Shown piece after piece: positions 1-5,661 of a DNA stretch of 49,429 bases (the stretch's first letter is position 1; every line of letters starts with the position of its first letter). The notes below the pieces were generated by a model, which searched no databases, was not told the DNA's origin, and saw only the letters and a list, made by a program, of their open reading frames with translations. The stretch covers positions 1-49,429 of the IMG/VR virus record IMGVR_UViG_3300025082_000011; one strand, written 5' to 3'. Origin of the DNA: a virus. Position numbers and translations under genes: made by a program.

Positions 1-1
1 C

Positions 2-295
2 GTAGACGATGTCCAGTGGGCTACTCTAACTGATTTTATCGGCTCTTGGTACTTGGACAAACATCTCATCCAAGATGCAGAGGCGCGCTGGACACGAGAG
101 ATAATCCAAACGAAAGCCGAATACGAGAAGCTGCTCAATAGGGTTGCAGGTATATGCTCAGACAACGAGCGAGTAGACTGGGACGCAGCAGATGCCAGCG
201 CGGAGTTTAGGGCCATACGCAACGAAATTGCTTGGGGCTTGTACGAGATAGACAAGGGGGACGGCGACAAGCCGTCCCCCACCAAAGGAGAATAA
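2..295 (+). CDS. Hypothetical protein, 5' end outside window
   Basis: The reading frame is open from the first complete codon at base 2, so the gene starts before the window. A TTG at 53 is an internal candidate start, but coding continues upstream of it (VDDVQWATLTDFIGSWYL). The visible 97 residues are acidic, mostly helical in appearance, and rich in Trp and charged residues. No known domain is recognised. Its last codons form a strong hairpin (256-280), and its TAA overlaps a possible ATG of the next gene (TAATG). It belongs to the plus-strand block of small genes ending in the integrase. The start may be the ATG at 49378 if the contig is circular, but a direct join is out of frame. Confidence 0.6.
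   Translation, partial: VDDVQWATLTDFIGSWYLDKHLIQDAEARWTREIIQTKAEYEKLLNRVAGICSDNERVDWDAADASAEFRAIRNEIAWGLYEIDKGDGDKPSPTKGE
256..280 (+). promoter_or_regulatory. Perfect 10-bp stem hairpin just upstream of an RBS
   Basis: The arms GGGGGACGGC and GCCGTCCCCC pair perfectly around a 5-nt loop (GACAA). The hairpin lies inside the last codons of the upstream gene and 4 nt before AAAGGAG, the ribosome-binding site of the next gene. There is no U-tract, so it is not a standard terminator. A similar hairpin precedes another AAAGGAG at 833-855. It may protect or process the mRNA, or tune translation; that role is inferred. Confidence 0.6.
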
Positions 296-297
296 TG

Positions 298-486
298 ATG
301 GATGAAAAGATAATGCGTGTGCTAATAGATATGACAAATGCCTTTGAGTATTGTGCCGAGGAGTATAATTGGCTCTCCTTCGCTGTGGACGAAGACCAAG
401 ACAAGATGAATAAAGCAATGGCAGAGGCACACGAGGTGATTCGGTTCTATCACCATGTAGGAGCAGAAGAAGAGGAGGGAGAATAA
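298..486 (+). CDS. Small acidic hypothetical protein (62 aa)
   Basis: This is an acidic, mostly helical protein ending in an Asp/Glu-rich tail (GAEEEEGE). Two adjacent ATGs exist at 295 and 298. The second sits 7 nt after AGGAG and is preferred; the first overlaps the upstream stop as TAATG and gives one extra Met. There is no recognised domain. It lies in the plus-strand block between another small unknown gene and the 75-aa ORF, all closely spaced, which implies co-transcription. Confidence 0.6.
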   Translation: MDEKIMRVLIDMTNAFEYCAEEYNWLSFAVDEDQDKMNKAMAEAHEVIRFYHHVGAEEEEGE

Positions 487-489
487 CTG

Positions 490-717
490 ATGAGCATGTT
501 CAGTCGGGTACTGGCTGCTCTGTTGTGTGCTGAGGCAGATTTACAGGGGATACTGCCTGACTATGACCCTGACGGCACACACCCTGCCCATAAGACTCTC
601 CGTGACCTGAAGAAAGCCATACACATTATGGAAGACGCAGGTTTTGAAAGCGACTACGAAGAGCAAGCATATTGGCAGGACGAGAACAAGTTAGTAGAGG
701 GGACCAATACAGGATGA
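490..717 (+). CDS. Hypothetical protein (75 aa)
   Basis: The ATG at 490 follows a GAGGAGGGAG purine tract by about 7 nt, a good ribosome-binding site. The product begins with a short hydrophobic stretch (VLAALLCAEADLQGIL) that is too polar for a clear membrane span, followed by an acidic C-terminal half. No family is recognised. Its TGA stop overlaps the ATG of a 35-residue membrane peptide (ATGA), suggesting translational coupling. Confidence 0.6.
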   Translation: MSMFSRVLAALLCAEADLQGILPDYDPDGTHPAHKTLRDLKKAIHIMEDAGFESDYEEQAYWQDENKLVEGTNTG

Positions 718-821
718 GGAACGCAACATCGGTAGACAGACTCACGTGGATATTCCTAGGTTTTGCAGCACTATACCTAGGTGGCCACCTGATACACGCA
801 ATCGTCAACGGCAACTTCTAA
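714..821 (+). CDS. 35-residue single-span membrane micro-protein
   Basis: The ATG at 714 overlaps the upstream TGA (ATGA). Reading gives a 10-residue polar head (MRNATSVDRL), then a hydrophobic segment (TWIFLGFAALYLGGHLIHAI) and a short tail (VNGNF) before TAA. That is one clear transmembrane helix containing two His. Size, coupling and context fit a small phage inner-membrane effector, for example a superinfection-exclusion or holin-like peptide, but the sequence alone does not decide which. The gene is followed by a hairpin and the next RBS. Confidence 0.55.
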   Translation: MRNATSVDRLTWIFLGFAALYLGGHLIHAIVNGNF

Positions 822-832
822 CCATACAAACA

Positions 833-855
833 AGGGGCGGGTACTCCCCGCCCCT
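833..855 (+). promoter_or_regulatory. 9-bp GC-rich hairpin just upstream of an RBS
   Basis: AGGGGCGGG and CCCGCCCCT pair around TACTC. AAAGGAG, the ribosome-binding site for the gene at 870, starts at the end of the hairpin. There is no T-tract. It has the same layout as the element at 256-280 (strong hairpin, then AAAGGAG), so the plus-strand leader segments appear to share a device. Weak termination or mRNA stabilisation are both possible. Confidence 0.55.
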
Positions 856-869
856 AAAGGAGATAACAC

Positions 870-1205
870 ATGAACAACGAACAGGACGCGGGACACCTGA
901 CGGAAAAAGAAAAAGCTCTACGTCACTTGCTGATAAGAGTATCTAAACTCGCAAATGCCCATCTGCCCATGATGACGCAGGCAGGCGTGCTTATAGTAGA
1001 GGCCTGCATAACTGGTATGTCTGAGTTAGAGCAGAATACGAGCGAACACTATGAGGCATTGTTTGCGGAGTGGGAAAAGGAAGACAAAAAGGCTCAACCG
1101 AAAGCAGGCACTATCGAACTACACACGAATGGTGCATTGATACCTTATGTGGATGGTGTTACACAGGTTGGGCTTGCGTATTGGCCAGAGAAAGAAGGAG
1201 AGTAA
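870..1205 (+). CDS. Hypothetical protein (111 aa)
   Basis: The ATG at 870 lies 8 nt after AAAGGAG. The N-terminal 60 residues are probably helical (EKEKALRHLLIRVSKLANAH). The middle is charged, and the C-terminus (ELHTNGALIPYVDGVTQVGL) looks like short strands. No family is recognised. The TAA is followed after 1 nt by the integrase ATG, and the gene's last codons (GAAGGAGAG) supply the integrase ribosome-binding site, so the two are co-translated. Confidence 0.6.
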   Translation: MNNEQDAGHLTEKEKALRHLLIRVSKLANAHLPMMTQAGVLIVEACITGMSELEQNTSEHYEALFAEWEKEDKKAQPKAGTIELHTNGALIPYVDGVTQVGLAYWPEKEGE

Positions 1206-1206
1206 C

Positions 1207-2109
1207 ATGACACAAATAGTACAAGCGTTGACCGAGCCTGATGTCGAAAAGATAGTATCACTGGCGACATCGGGCTTCGGTAACACGAACACAAAAAAGA
1301 CCTACCGCAGTTGTCTCAAGGACTTCATAGGATGGAGCGGTTCACGCCCCTTTGTCCCTGAAACCATCGAGGACTACCGTCAGTACCTGATTGAACGAGG
1401 GCTGACCGCATCGACAGTGAACACACGCATCACAGCGGTACGCAAGCTGGCAGAGCAGGCGTTGGAACATAAACTGTTGGACAGGCGCATAGCAGAGGAT
1501 GTTATCGCAGTCACGGGCATCAGAAACAGTGGTGTCCGCAGTGGAAACTGGTTGACCCGGGAGGAGGCAAACCGTTTGTTGACCATGCCTGACACAACCA
1601 AACTGCGTGGGCTGCGTGACCGAGCCCTGCTATCTATCCTGCTTGGCGCAGGGTTACGGCGCAGGGAGGCCAAGGAACTAACGGTGGACAAACTGGCACT
1701 ACGGGATGAACGCTGGGTGATACTGGACATCAACGGGAAGGGCAACAAGGTTCGGACCGTGCCCGTACCCGACTGGTGCTACCGGAATGTACGCCAGTGG
1801 CTACGTGCTGCTGACATCGAGACGGGTAACATCTTTGTGCCTGTTATGCAAGAGAAACTGACAGGCACTAGCATCTCGGAGCAGACTGTATACAACATCG
1901 TCTCACGCTATGGGAACATGATAGGCAAACTGATAGGGCCACATGACCTGCGACGCACGTTTGCGAAACTGGCATACACGGGCGGGGCAAGGCTTGACCA
2001 AATCCAATTCAGTCTAGGTCACGCCTCGATACGTACCACAGAACAGTATCTTGGTATGGAGCAGGACATCGTGGATGCCCCGTGTGACTATGTAGGTCTG
2101 CGCGGATAA
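1207..2109 (+). CDS. int: Tyrosine recombinase / phage integrase
   Basis: This 300-residue site-specific recombinase would catalyse attP x attB exchange through a covalent 3'-phosphotyrosine. Residues 10-100 form a SAM-like core-binding domain. Residues 115-295 form the catalytic domain, with Arg151 (GAGLRRREAKEL), Lys178 (GKGNK), His246-x2-Arg249 (PHDLRR), His272 (LGHAS) and nucleophile Tyr281 (TEQYLG); the set is complete. The ATG at 1207 follows GAAGGAG; an upstream in-frame ATG at 1147 lies within the previous gene and is less likely. No excisionase is recognised nearby. It is the last gene of the plus-strand block and is followed by a terminator. Its presence implies lysogeny, or resolution of genome multimers. 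Confidence 0.93.
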   Translation: MTQIVQALTEPDVEKIVSLATSGFGNTNTKKTYRSCLKDFIGWSGSRPFVPETIEDYRQYLIERGLTASTVNTRITAVRKLAEQALEHKLLDRRIAEDVIAVTGIRNSGVRSGNWLTREEANRLLTMPDTTKLRGLRDRALLSILLGAGLRRREAKELTVDKLALRDERWVILDINGKGNKVRTVPVPDWCYRNVRQWLRAADIETGNIFVPVMQEKLTGTSISEQTVYNIVSRYGNMIGKLIGPHDLRRTFAKLAYTGGARLDQIQFSLGHASIRTTEQYLGMEQDIVDAPCDYVGLRG

Positions 2110-2115
2110 ACTAAG

Positions 2116-2142
2116 AGAGCCACCCTTTGCGGTGGCTCTTTT
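2116..2142 (+). terminator. Rho-independent terminator after the integrase
   Basis: AGAGCCACC and GGTGGCTCT form a 9-bp stem with loop CTTTGC, followed on the plus strand by TTTGTTTT. It ends the plus-strand block. The minus-strand early block also ends here (last stop at 2146). In that direction the T-tract is weaker (CTTAGTTT), so it may act in both directions. Confidence 0.85.
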
Positions 2143-2145
2143 GTT

Positions 2146-2502
2146 TTAACTGTTGAATTGAGAGAAGACTTCAGCCTCAATAGCGTCGGCCACGACCCCC
2201 ACGTCAACCTGTAACCCGAGGTCCTTCAGAACCCGCTCCGAATAACGCACCGCATACATCTTCTTTTGGTGTGCGTCGGCCATCGCAATGTCCTTAAGCC
2301 CGACCTGCTCGGCTGCCTGCACACCTGCAGCTGCAGCTTTCTGCAACACGTACATAATCTCCGACCCAACCATTGCCTCCGCTCGAGCCCGCTGTACACC
2401 CAACCACTTGTAAACTGCGGCAGCTACCGCAGATGCGAGGGCAGTGAGCAGAACCGTCAGCACCTCTTGTACCACTGGTCCGAAAGCCTCTATGATATCC
2501 AT
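2146..2502 (-). CDS. LL-H-type phage holin
   Basis: This 118-residue protein has one N-terminal membrane helix (about residues 12-34: VLTVLLTALASAVAAAVYKW). After it come an Ala-rich helix (AAAAGVQAAEQVGLKD) and a C-terminal segment ending in DAIEAEVF. That order matches the LL-H holin family (Phage_holin_6_1), which forms lesions releasing or activating lysins. The start follows GGGAG. It is the last gene of the minus-strand early block, near two other membrane-anchored proteins with cell-wall domains (2935-4000), forming a lysis-like group. A separate lysin with small membrane proteins lies at 12067-14394. Confidence 0.7.
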   Translation of the reverse strand: MDIIEAFGPVVQEVLTVLLTALASAVAAAVYKWLGVQRARAEAMVGSEIMYVLQKAAAAGVQAAEQVGLKDIAMADAHQKKMYAVRYSERVLKDLGLQVDVGVVADAIEAEVFSQFNS

Positions 2503-2515
2503 ACCTTATTCTCCC

Positions 2516-2728
2516 TCATTTCTCTACAACGTACAACCCGAGCATCTCTTTTGTTACCCGTGCTTTGGCGCGGTCGATAGCTTCTTTTGCTGTCTTGCCT
2601 TGAGCAACCCACCATCCGCCCTCAACTTCCGCCGTAAACTCTCCGTTCCTTTGGTACACCCTTACCCTTAGGCTTGATGTAGGCGCACATTCTGTTATCG
2701 CACCAGTATTTCTTTTGTCCGTTGCCAT
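2516..2728 (-). CDS. HicB-like small protein (start uncertain)
   Basis: The C-terminal 47 residues (YQRNGEFTAEVEGG, then VAQGKTAKEAIDRAKARV) match the partial RNase-H-like fold of HicB antitoxins, in which a ligand strand is followed by G-x-T-x-x-EA. No HicA toxin gene is adjacent. The long version from 2728 overlaps the neighbouring zinc-ribbon gene by 107 nt. A GTG at 2659, after an AGGGTAAGG tract, would reduce the overlap to 38 nt and keep most of the domain. It may be a stand-alone HicB-like regulator. Reality of the gene is likely; the start is not settled. Confidence 0.5.
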   Translation of the reverse strand: MATDKRNTGAITECAPTSSLRVRVYQRNGEFTAEVEGGWWVAQGKTAKEAIDRAKARVTKEMLGLYVVEK

Positions 2729-2948
2729 CGGTTGCCTCTACAACTCTTGCTCCACACTCAGGACACGGCTCTTTTATATTCCGGTACGTGCTTGCCAGTA
2801 ACGCTGCCACAGCATCTGCGTTAGCAGGCTGTTTACCTTTATTCTTCTTGTGGGTTATAGTTATGTTCGGACCCCGTGTCTTTGCACCCCGACTGGCAAG
2901 CGTGTTACCCCTCTTGAACAATCCAGCGTGACGCTTACGGGAGGACAC
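2622..2948 (-). CDS. Basic zinc-ribbon protein (108 aa)
   Basis: The N-terminal 45 residues are very basic (SSRKRHAGLFKRG and HKKNKGKQ), suggesting nucleic-acid binding. Cys62, Cys65, Cys83 and Cys88 (CPEC ... CDNRMC) form a four-Cys ribbon like those at the C-termini of topoisomerase I. The gene overlaps its upstream neighbour by 14 nt and its downstream neighbour strongly. It is one of several small zinc-ribbon proteins in this genome. Function is unknown; RNA or DNA binding is inferred. Confidence 0.6.
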   Translation of the reverse strand: MSSRKRHAGLFKRGNTLASRGAKTRGPNITITHKKNKGKQPANADAVAALLASTYRNIKEPCPECGARVVEATDGNGQKKYWCDNRMCAYIKPKGKGVPKERRVYGGS

Positions 2949-3351
2949 AACCTATCCCCACAACCTCGCCCTCTTGTAACGTACTGTTCACGTACTGGAA
3001 ATTATGCTTTTGATTCATAGCCACTATGGCACTAGTATCTGGGTCTGTGTCCCACATAGGATAATCGAGGGCTCTACATACTTTCTTAGTGATGACCCAG
3101 TAATTCTCTCCCTCCCTAACTACATGGTTTGCGCCAACCGCCCTAGCAGTGGGCTCAACAGTTGGCACTTCTGTAGGAACCGCCGTCTGTGTTGGTATCG
3201 GTGCCCCTGTTGGTATCGGTGTCTCTGTTACAAACATAACTACTGGCTCCTCTGGGCTGGCCGTGCGCACCGTATGTGCGACCACAGCACCACCCACCGC
3301 CCCTACTATCGAGAGCATCACCACAAGCCAGACCACACGCTCTGTAGACAT
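2935..3351 (-). CDS. Membrane-anchored LysM-like protein
   Basis: Residues 6-25 form a membrane anchor or uncleaved signal (VVWLVVMLSIVGAVGGAVVA). Residues 45-68 are a Pro/Thr linker (PTGAPIPTQTAVPTEVPT). Residues 75-138 resemble one LysM module (VVREGENYWVITKKV, then AIVAMNQ and LQEGEVVGIG). LysM domains bind peptidoglycan, so the protein would tether the wall to the membrane face. Its ATG overlaps the stop of the upstream RlpA/3D-like frame (TAATG), implying coupled translation. The layout of anchor, PT-linker and wall domain is the same as in the predicted frameshift product next to it. PT-rich linkers of this kind are common in Chloroflexota secreted proteins. Confidence 0.7.
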   Translation of the reverse strand: MSTERVVWLVVMLSIVGAVGGAVVAHTVRTASPEEPVVMFVTETPIPTGAPIPTQTAVPTEVPTVEPTARAVGANHVVREGENYWVITKKVCRALDYPMWDTDPDTSAIVAMNQKHNFQYVNSTLQEGEVVGIGCVLP

Positions 3352-3770
3352 TATTTTACCTCCGCACTAGCTAGATAGTGCCCTGATGGCGACCACTTGT
3401 CCACCACCACATGACCGTTGTGTACATATACGGGTGTTTCCCTTAACAAATCCACGAAGTAGGAGCCGTCCGGGAGCTGTGTTATAGCACCCCCCCTGTC
3501 AACACACTTGAAGGTCTTACCGAGCTCTTTTATGTACCAATCAGACCCCAGTGGAAAGTCAGCAGGGCAGGCCAGACCGATGCCCACCCACTCCTGCCAC
3601 TCTCTGCCATACAGACTAGCGTGACACTTACCGTTGTGGACGTTGGCAGGGTGACAGTTAGGCCCTAGCAGGGCAGGGTCGTACCAACTTAAACGGACGG
3701 CCACGACCCTCACCGACGGAGTAGCAGTAGGTATTACTGTCGGCACCACAGTTGGCAGTGCCGTAGGCAC
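3351..3770 (-). CDS. RlpA/3D-like (double-psi barrel) domain, probably made by -1 frameshift
   Basis: The domain spans residues 25-115: LSWYDPALLG, then GLACPADFPLGSDW, FKCVDRGG and YFVDLL. It resembles the double-psi beta-barrel of RlpA/3D wall-active proteins, with the CVDRGG core and conserved Asp residues. A PT-linker (PTALPTVVPTVIPTATP) precedes it. As a stand-alone ORF it has only a GTG start at 3770 with a badly placed GAGG, and no signal peptide. The frame is open upstream to 3828 and overlaps the 69-aa anchor ORF. A -1 slip at 3809-3815 would give a 216-residue protein: anchor (64), junction (13) and this part (139). A wall-hydrolysing or wall-binding role in lysis is inferred. Confidence 0.65.
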   Translation of the reverse strand: MPTALPTVVPTVIPTATPSVRVVAVRLSWYDPALLGPNCHPANVHNGKCHASLYGREWQEWVGIGLACPADFPLGSDWYIKELGKTFKCVDRGGAITQLPDGSYFVDLLRETPVYVHNGHVVVDKWSPSGHYLASAEVK

Positions 3771-3782
3771 AACCTCGGTGAC

Positions 3783-3815
3783 GCGTCCCGCTACTGAGAC
3801 GCTTCTGCTTTTGGG
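3783..3815 (-). promoter_or_regulatory. Predicted programmed -1 ribosomal frameshift signal
   Basis: On the minus strand, CCCAAAA (3815-3809) is read in the zero frame as C CCA AAA, a canonical X XXY YYZ heptamer. After a 6-nt spacer (GCAGAA) comes a 7-bp stem: GCGTCTC (3802-3796) and GGGACGC (3789-3783), with one G-T pair and loop AGTAGC. The zero-frame stop TAG lies in that loop. Slipping back one base continues into the RlpA/3D-like frame. All three classical elements are seen directly; function is inferred. Confidence 0.6.
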
Positions 3816-4000
3816 TACCGATAGTACACACTACCCGGCATAATCACGTACCGTGCCGAGACATCCTCCAAAAGCAACGGCTCCTCTACTACTGTGCCCG
3901 GCTGGTCGGTTAGTAGCGGCAGCTGTTCCTGTAAAAAAAAAACCGCGCCCGCTATAGATACTGCCACTGCTATAGCTATGATTATTCTATTTCTTACCAT
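3791..4000 (-). CDS. Membrane anchor peptide (zero-frame product of frameshift pair)
   Basis: This 69-residue ORF has a membrane helix at residues 5-24 (RIIIAIAVAVSIAGAVFFL) and an acidic periplasm-like tail. It ends KAEASQ just after a slippery heptamer. Termination here would give a small anchored peptide; a -1 shift at Lys64 would append the PT-linker and RlpA/3D-like domain. The ATG at 4000 overlaps the upstream endonuclease gene by 14 nt. It sits in the lysis-like group of the early block. An alternative is an independent spanin- or holin-like peptide. Confidence 0.6.
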   Translation of the reverse strand: MVRNRIIIAIAVAVSIAGAVFFLQEQLPLLTDQPGTVVEEPLLLEDVSARYVIMPGSVYYRYPKAEASQ

Positions 4001-4340
4001 AATGTTTTCTCCTTTTCAAAGCCTTCTCGATTAACGTAAGAGCATCTCCCCTATGGATACCCTCGGCGGTGAACCGCAATACACACCAACTCTTGCCAGA
4101 CTTATCGGGTAAACAGGCCGCATTATATTTCTCAAGGTCCTGAATGAAGCCACGCGGTCGCACGTGCCTCCCCCGACTATAGATACCACCCTCGCATTCC
4201 GCGGCAACCATCTCATCAGGCCATGCGAAATCGAACCGCCATCGCCGGGGCATCGCAAAAGTATATTCCCGCTCTGCTTTCTTCACCTTAGCTACCTTAA
4301 GGTGAAAGGCAAGCTCCTCCTCCAACTCAGACTTACTCAA
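3987..4340 (-). CDS. Phage endonuclease-like protein (PD-(D/E)XK / DUF559-like)
   Basis: The 117-residue product carries a core typical of small phage nucleases: RRWRFDFAWP with Asp37, AECEGG with Glu48/Glu50, and then GRH (57-59) and DLEKYN (69-73), ending with WCVLRF. These positions match the D...ExK-type fold used by VSR/DUF559-like enzymes. It probably acts on branched or recombining DNA. It overlaps both neighbours by 8-14 nt, so it is part of the tightly packed early block. Confidence 0.7.
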   Translation of the reverse strand: MSKSELEEELAFHLKVAKVKKAEREYTFAMPRRWRFDFAWPDEMVAAECEGGIYSRGRHVRPRGFIQDLEKYNAACLPDKSGKSWCVLRFTAEGIHRGDALTLIEKALKRRKHYGKK

Positions 4341-4512
4341 GGTCGTCCTCGTACACTACCTTCGCCCACTCTCCACATTCCGTGCATATAGCGTGGCTAT
4401 CCTCTGGTCTCTTTTCTGCTACGGTGGACCCGCAACACTCACTCTCCCCAACCTGTTGCCACGGAAAGCGGTTGCTCACCTCCCATATGAAATCACTTAT
4501 CGTGTCGCTCAT
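4333..4512 (-). CDS. Small Cys-rich protein with MSDTI start (59 aa)
   Basis: The ATG at 4512 follows AGGGAG by about 7 nt and overlaps the upstream stop (ATGA). A longer ORF from 4554 is less likely. Two Cys pairs (ECCGS and CTEC) could bind zinc. The first five residues, MSDTI, are shared with the next two upstream genes. Function is unknown. Confidence 0.55.
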   Translation of the reverse strand: MSDTISDFIWEVSNRFPWQQVGESECCGSTVAEKRPEDSHAICTECGEWAKVVYEDDLE

Positions 4513-4835
4513 AACAAGCTCCCTTGCATTAGATTTACTCTGGTCGGACTCCATTCTGTCAACAGCAAAGCTATCTGGTTACCGTATCCACGGTTCATTG
4601 AGAAACCCTTGTCCCTCACTGTACTCATACGAGCATGGTATTCCTTCCACGTCTCCTTATCTGTCACGCATACATGCTTGGCCCCCTTCTTCTCTGCATC
4701 ATCCAATGTACTGACATCAAAAGCAATGGCAGGTGGTCGCCTTAGAAAATGTCTGGACCCCTCTACCTGCTTATGGAATGTATCGCCCTCGATACACCCC
4801 ACCACCTTATTCTTCACACGTATTGTGTCACTCAT
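4509..4835 (-). CDS. Hypothetical protein with MSDTI start (108 aa)
   Basis: The product (VVGCIEGDTFHKQVEGSRHF, then RRPPAIAFDVSTLDDAEKKG and NRGYGNQIAL) looks like a conserved phage protein of unknown function; no catalytic motif is obvious. The chosen ATG at 4835 overlaps the upstream gene's end by 8 nt (ATGAGTGA). A GTG at 4862 is an alternative that would add a peptide encoded by a 44-bp repeat. The same 44 bp begins the upstream gene. Confidence 0.6.
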   Translation of the reverse strand: MSDTIRVKNKVVGCIEGDTFHKQVEGSRHFLRRPPAIAFDVSTLDDAEKKGAKHVCVTDKETWKEYHARMSTVRDKGFSMNRGYGNQIALLLTEWSPTRVNLMQGSLL

Positions 4836-4864
4836 TCTTCGACCCGACAAAGTGCTGCTCACAA
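4821..4864 (-). repeat. 44-bp direct repeat, copy 1 (gene-junction repeat)
   Basis: Identical over 44 bp to 5224-5267, 403 bp away. It contains the last codons of one gene (EQHFVGSKNE, stop) and the first codons of the next (MSDTI). In this copy both readings are used. Confidence 0.9.
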
Positions 4865-5238
4865 TAAAAGTCTGGCGACGCCTTGTTTTCTGTAATCACC
4901 AACTCGCCATCTTTATACCACTTGCCGTTATACTCCTCGGTGTGCCTGCACCTAGGAAAGTTGGAGCACCCACAAAATAGGCTACGTTGCTTCTCCTGCC
5001 GGTATCGGCCAACACGCACCAACATCACCCCGTCACACACTGGACACTCCATATCAGCTAGGGCTATTTGTTTCTCTCTATGCGTGTCTACTGTATACAT
5101 ATTCTTCACTAGGTCTTCCACTCCACACACCGAACAGGGCCGTCTATAGTTTCCAAGATAATATTGTTCTCGATAGTAATCAGACTTCTCCTTTTTGCTG
5201 GCGAATTGTTTAAACGCCCCTACTATTGTGTCACTCAT
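4828..5238 (-). CDS. Zinc-ribbon protein with two Cys clusters, MSDTI start (136 aa)
   Basis: Cys35/Cys38 (CSVC) begin a first cluster. Cys65/Cys68 (CPVC) with Cys89/Cys91/Cys97 (FCGCSNFPRC) form a ribbon very like the C-terminal zinc fingers of type IA topoisomerases. No topoisomerase catalytic part is present, so it is a free-standing nucleic-acid-binding module. ATG 5238 is chosen by analogy with the two downstream MSDTI genes; a GTG at 5265 adds nine residues from the 44-bp repeat. A role in replication or transcription is inferred from its place between nuclease genes. Confidence 0.6.
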   Translation of the reverse strand: MSDTIVGAFKQFASKKEKSDYYREQYYLGNYRRPCSVCGVEDLVKNMYTVDTHREKQIALADMECPVCDGVMLVRVGRYRQEKQRSLFCGCSNFPRCRHTEEYNGKWYKDGELVITENKASPDFYCEQHFVGSKNE

Positions 5239-5267
5239 TCTTCGACCCGACAAAGTGCTGCTCACAA
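5224..5267 (-). repeat. 44-bp direct repeat, copy 2
   Basis: Identical to 4821-4864. Here it also carries the out-of-context gene-end reading (EQHFVGSKNE, stop) immediately after the stop of the 5275-5661 gene. That reading is a vestige, showing that a gene-end/gene-start junction was duplicated. Confidence 0.9.
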
Positions 5268-5274
5268 CAGTCTC

Positions 5275-5661
5275 CTAAACTATCTCCATGTCTTCCAGAC
5301 GATAGTGCACCACCGGCTCCATGTCCTGCGGGTCTCCCCGGTCCTGCCGTCCGCCCCACGCAACCGTTGCCACCGGGGTGTGTGTAAAGCGCATCTTATA
5401 CACATCCCCCGCAATCTCGATAAGGGCCCAAGCCTCCAAGCCGCAAGCCTCGAAGCTCCGGGCCGCAATCAACTTGGATAGGCTCACCATCCACGTCGGA
5501 TACTTCTTGCCGCGCCGCTTTACTTCCCACACCTGCGGTGGTTGCGGTACGAAATAGTCCAACCGGTACTGTATCGGCAGCGGGTGGAACGTGTCGGCCA
5601 CCATTCGCATCAACCTCTCTTGGTGCCTTACGTCACCGGGGCGCTCATACCTAGGCCGCAT
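5275..5661 (-). CDS. PD-(D/E)XK-type nuclease-like protein
   Basis: Asp35 (YRLDYF) followed by Glu46-x-Lys48 (VWEVKRR) gives the D...ExK signature. Further on, WMVSLSKLIAARSFEACGL looks like the helix that packs against the active site in VRR-NUC or resolvase-like enzymes. At 128 residues it is a minimal nuclease. It overlaps the next upstream gene by 11 nt. A role in processing replication or recombination intermediates is inferred; it could also be a structural homologue. Confidence 0.6.
   Translation of the reverse strand: MRPRYERPGDVRHQERLMRMVADTFHPLPIQYRLDYFVPQPPQVWEVKRRGKKYPTWMVSLSKLIAARSFEACGLEAWALIEIAGDVYKMRFTHTPVATVAWGGRQDRGDPQDMEPVVHYRLEDMEIV

Noticed and set aside
4509-4862. GTG start at 4862 giving an MSSTLSGRR extension
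   Set aside because: ATG 4835 overlaps the upstream stop as ATGAGTGA and fits coupling; the extension is just the 44-bp repeat read in another frame.
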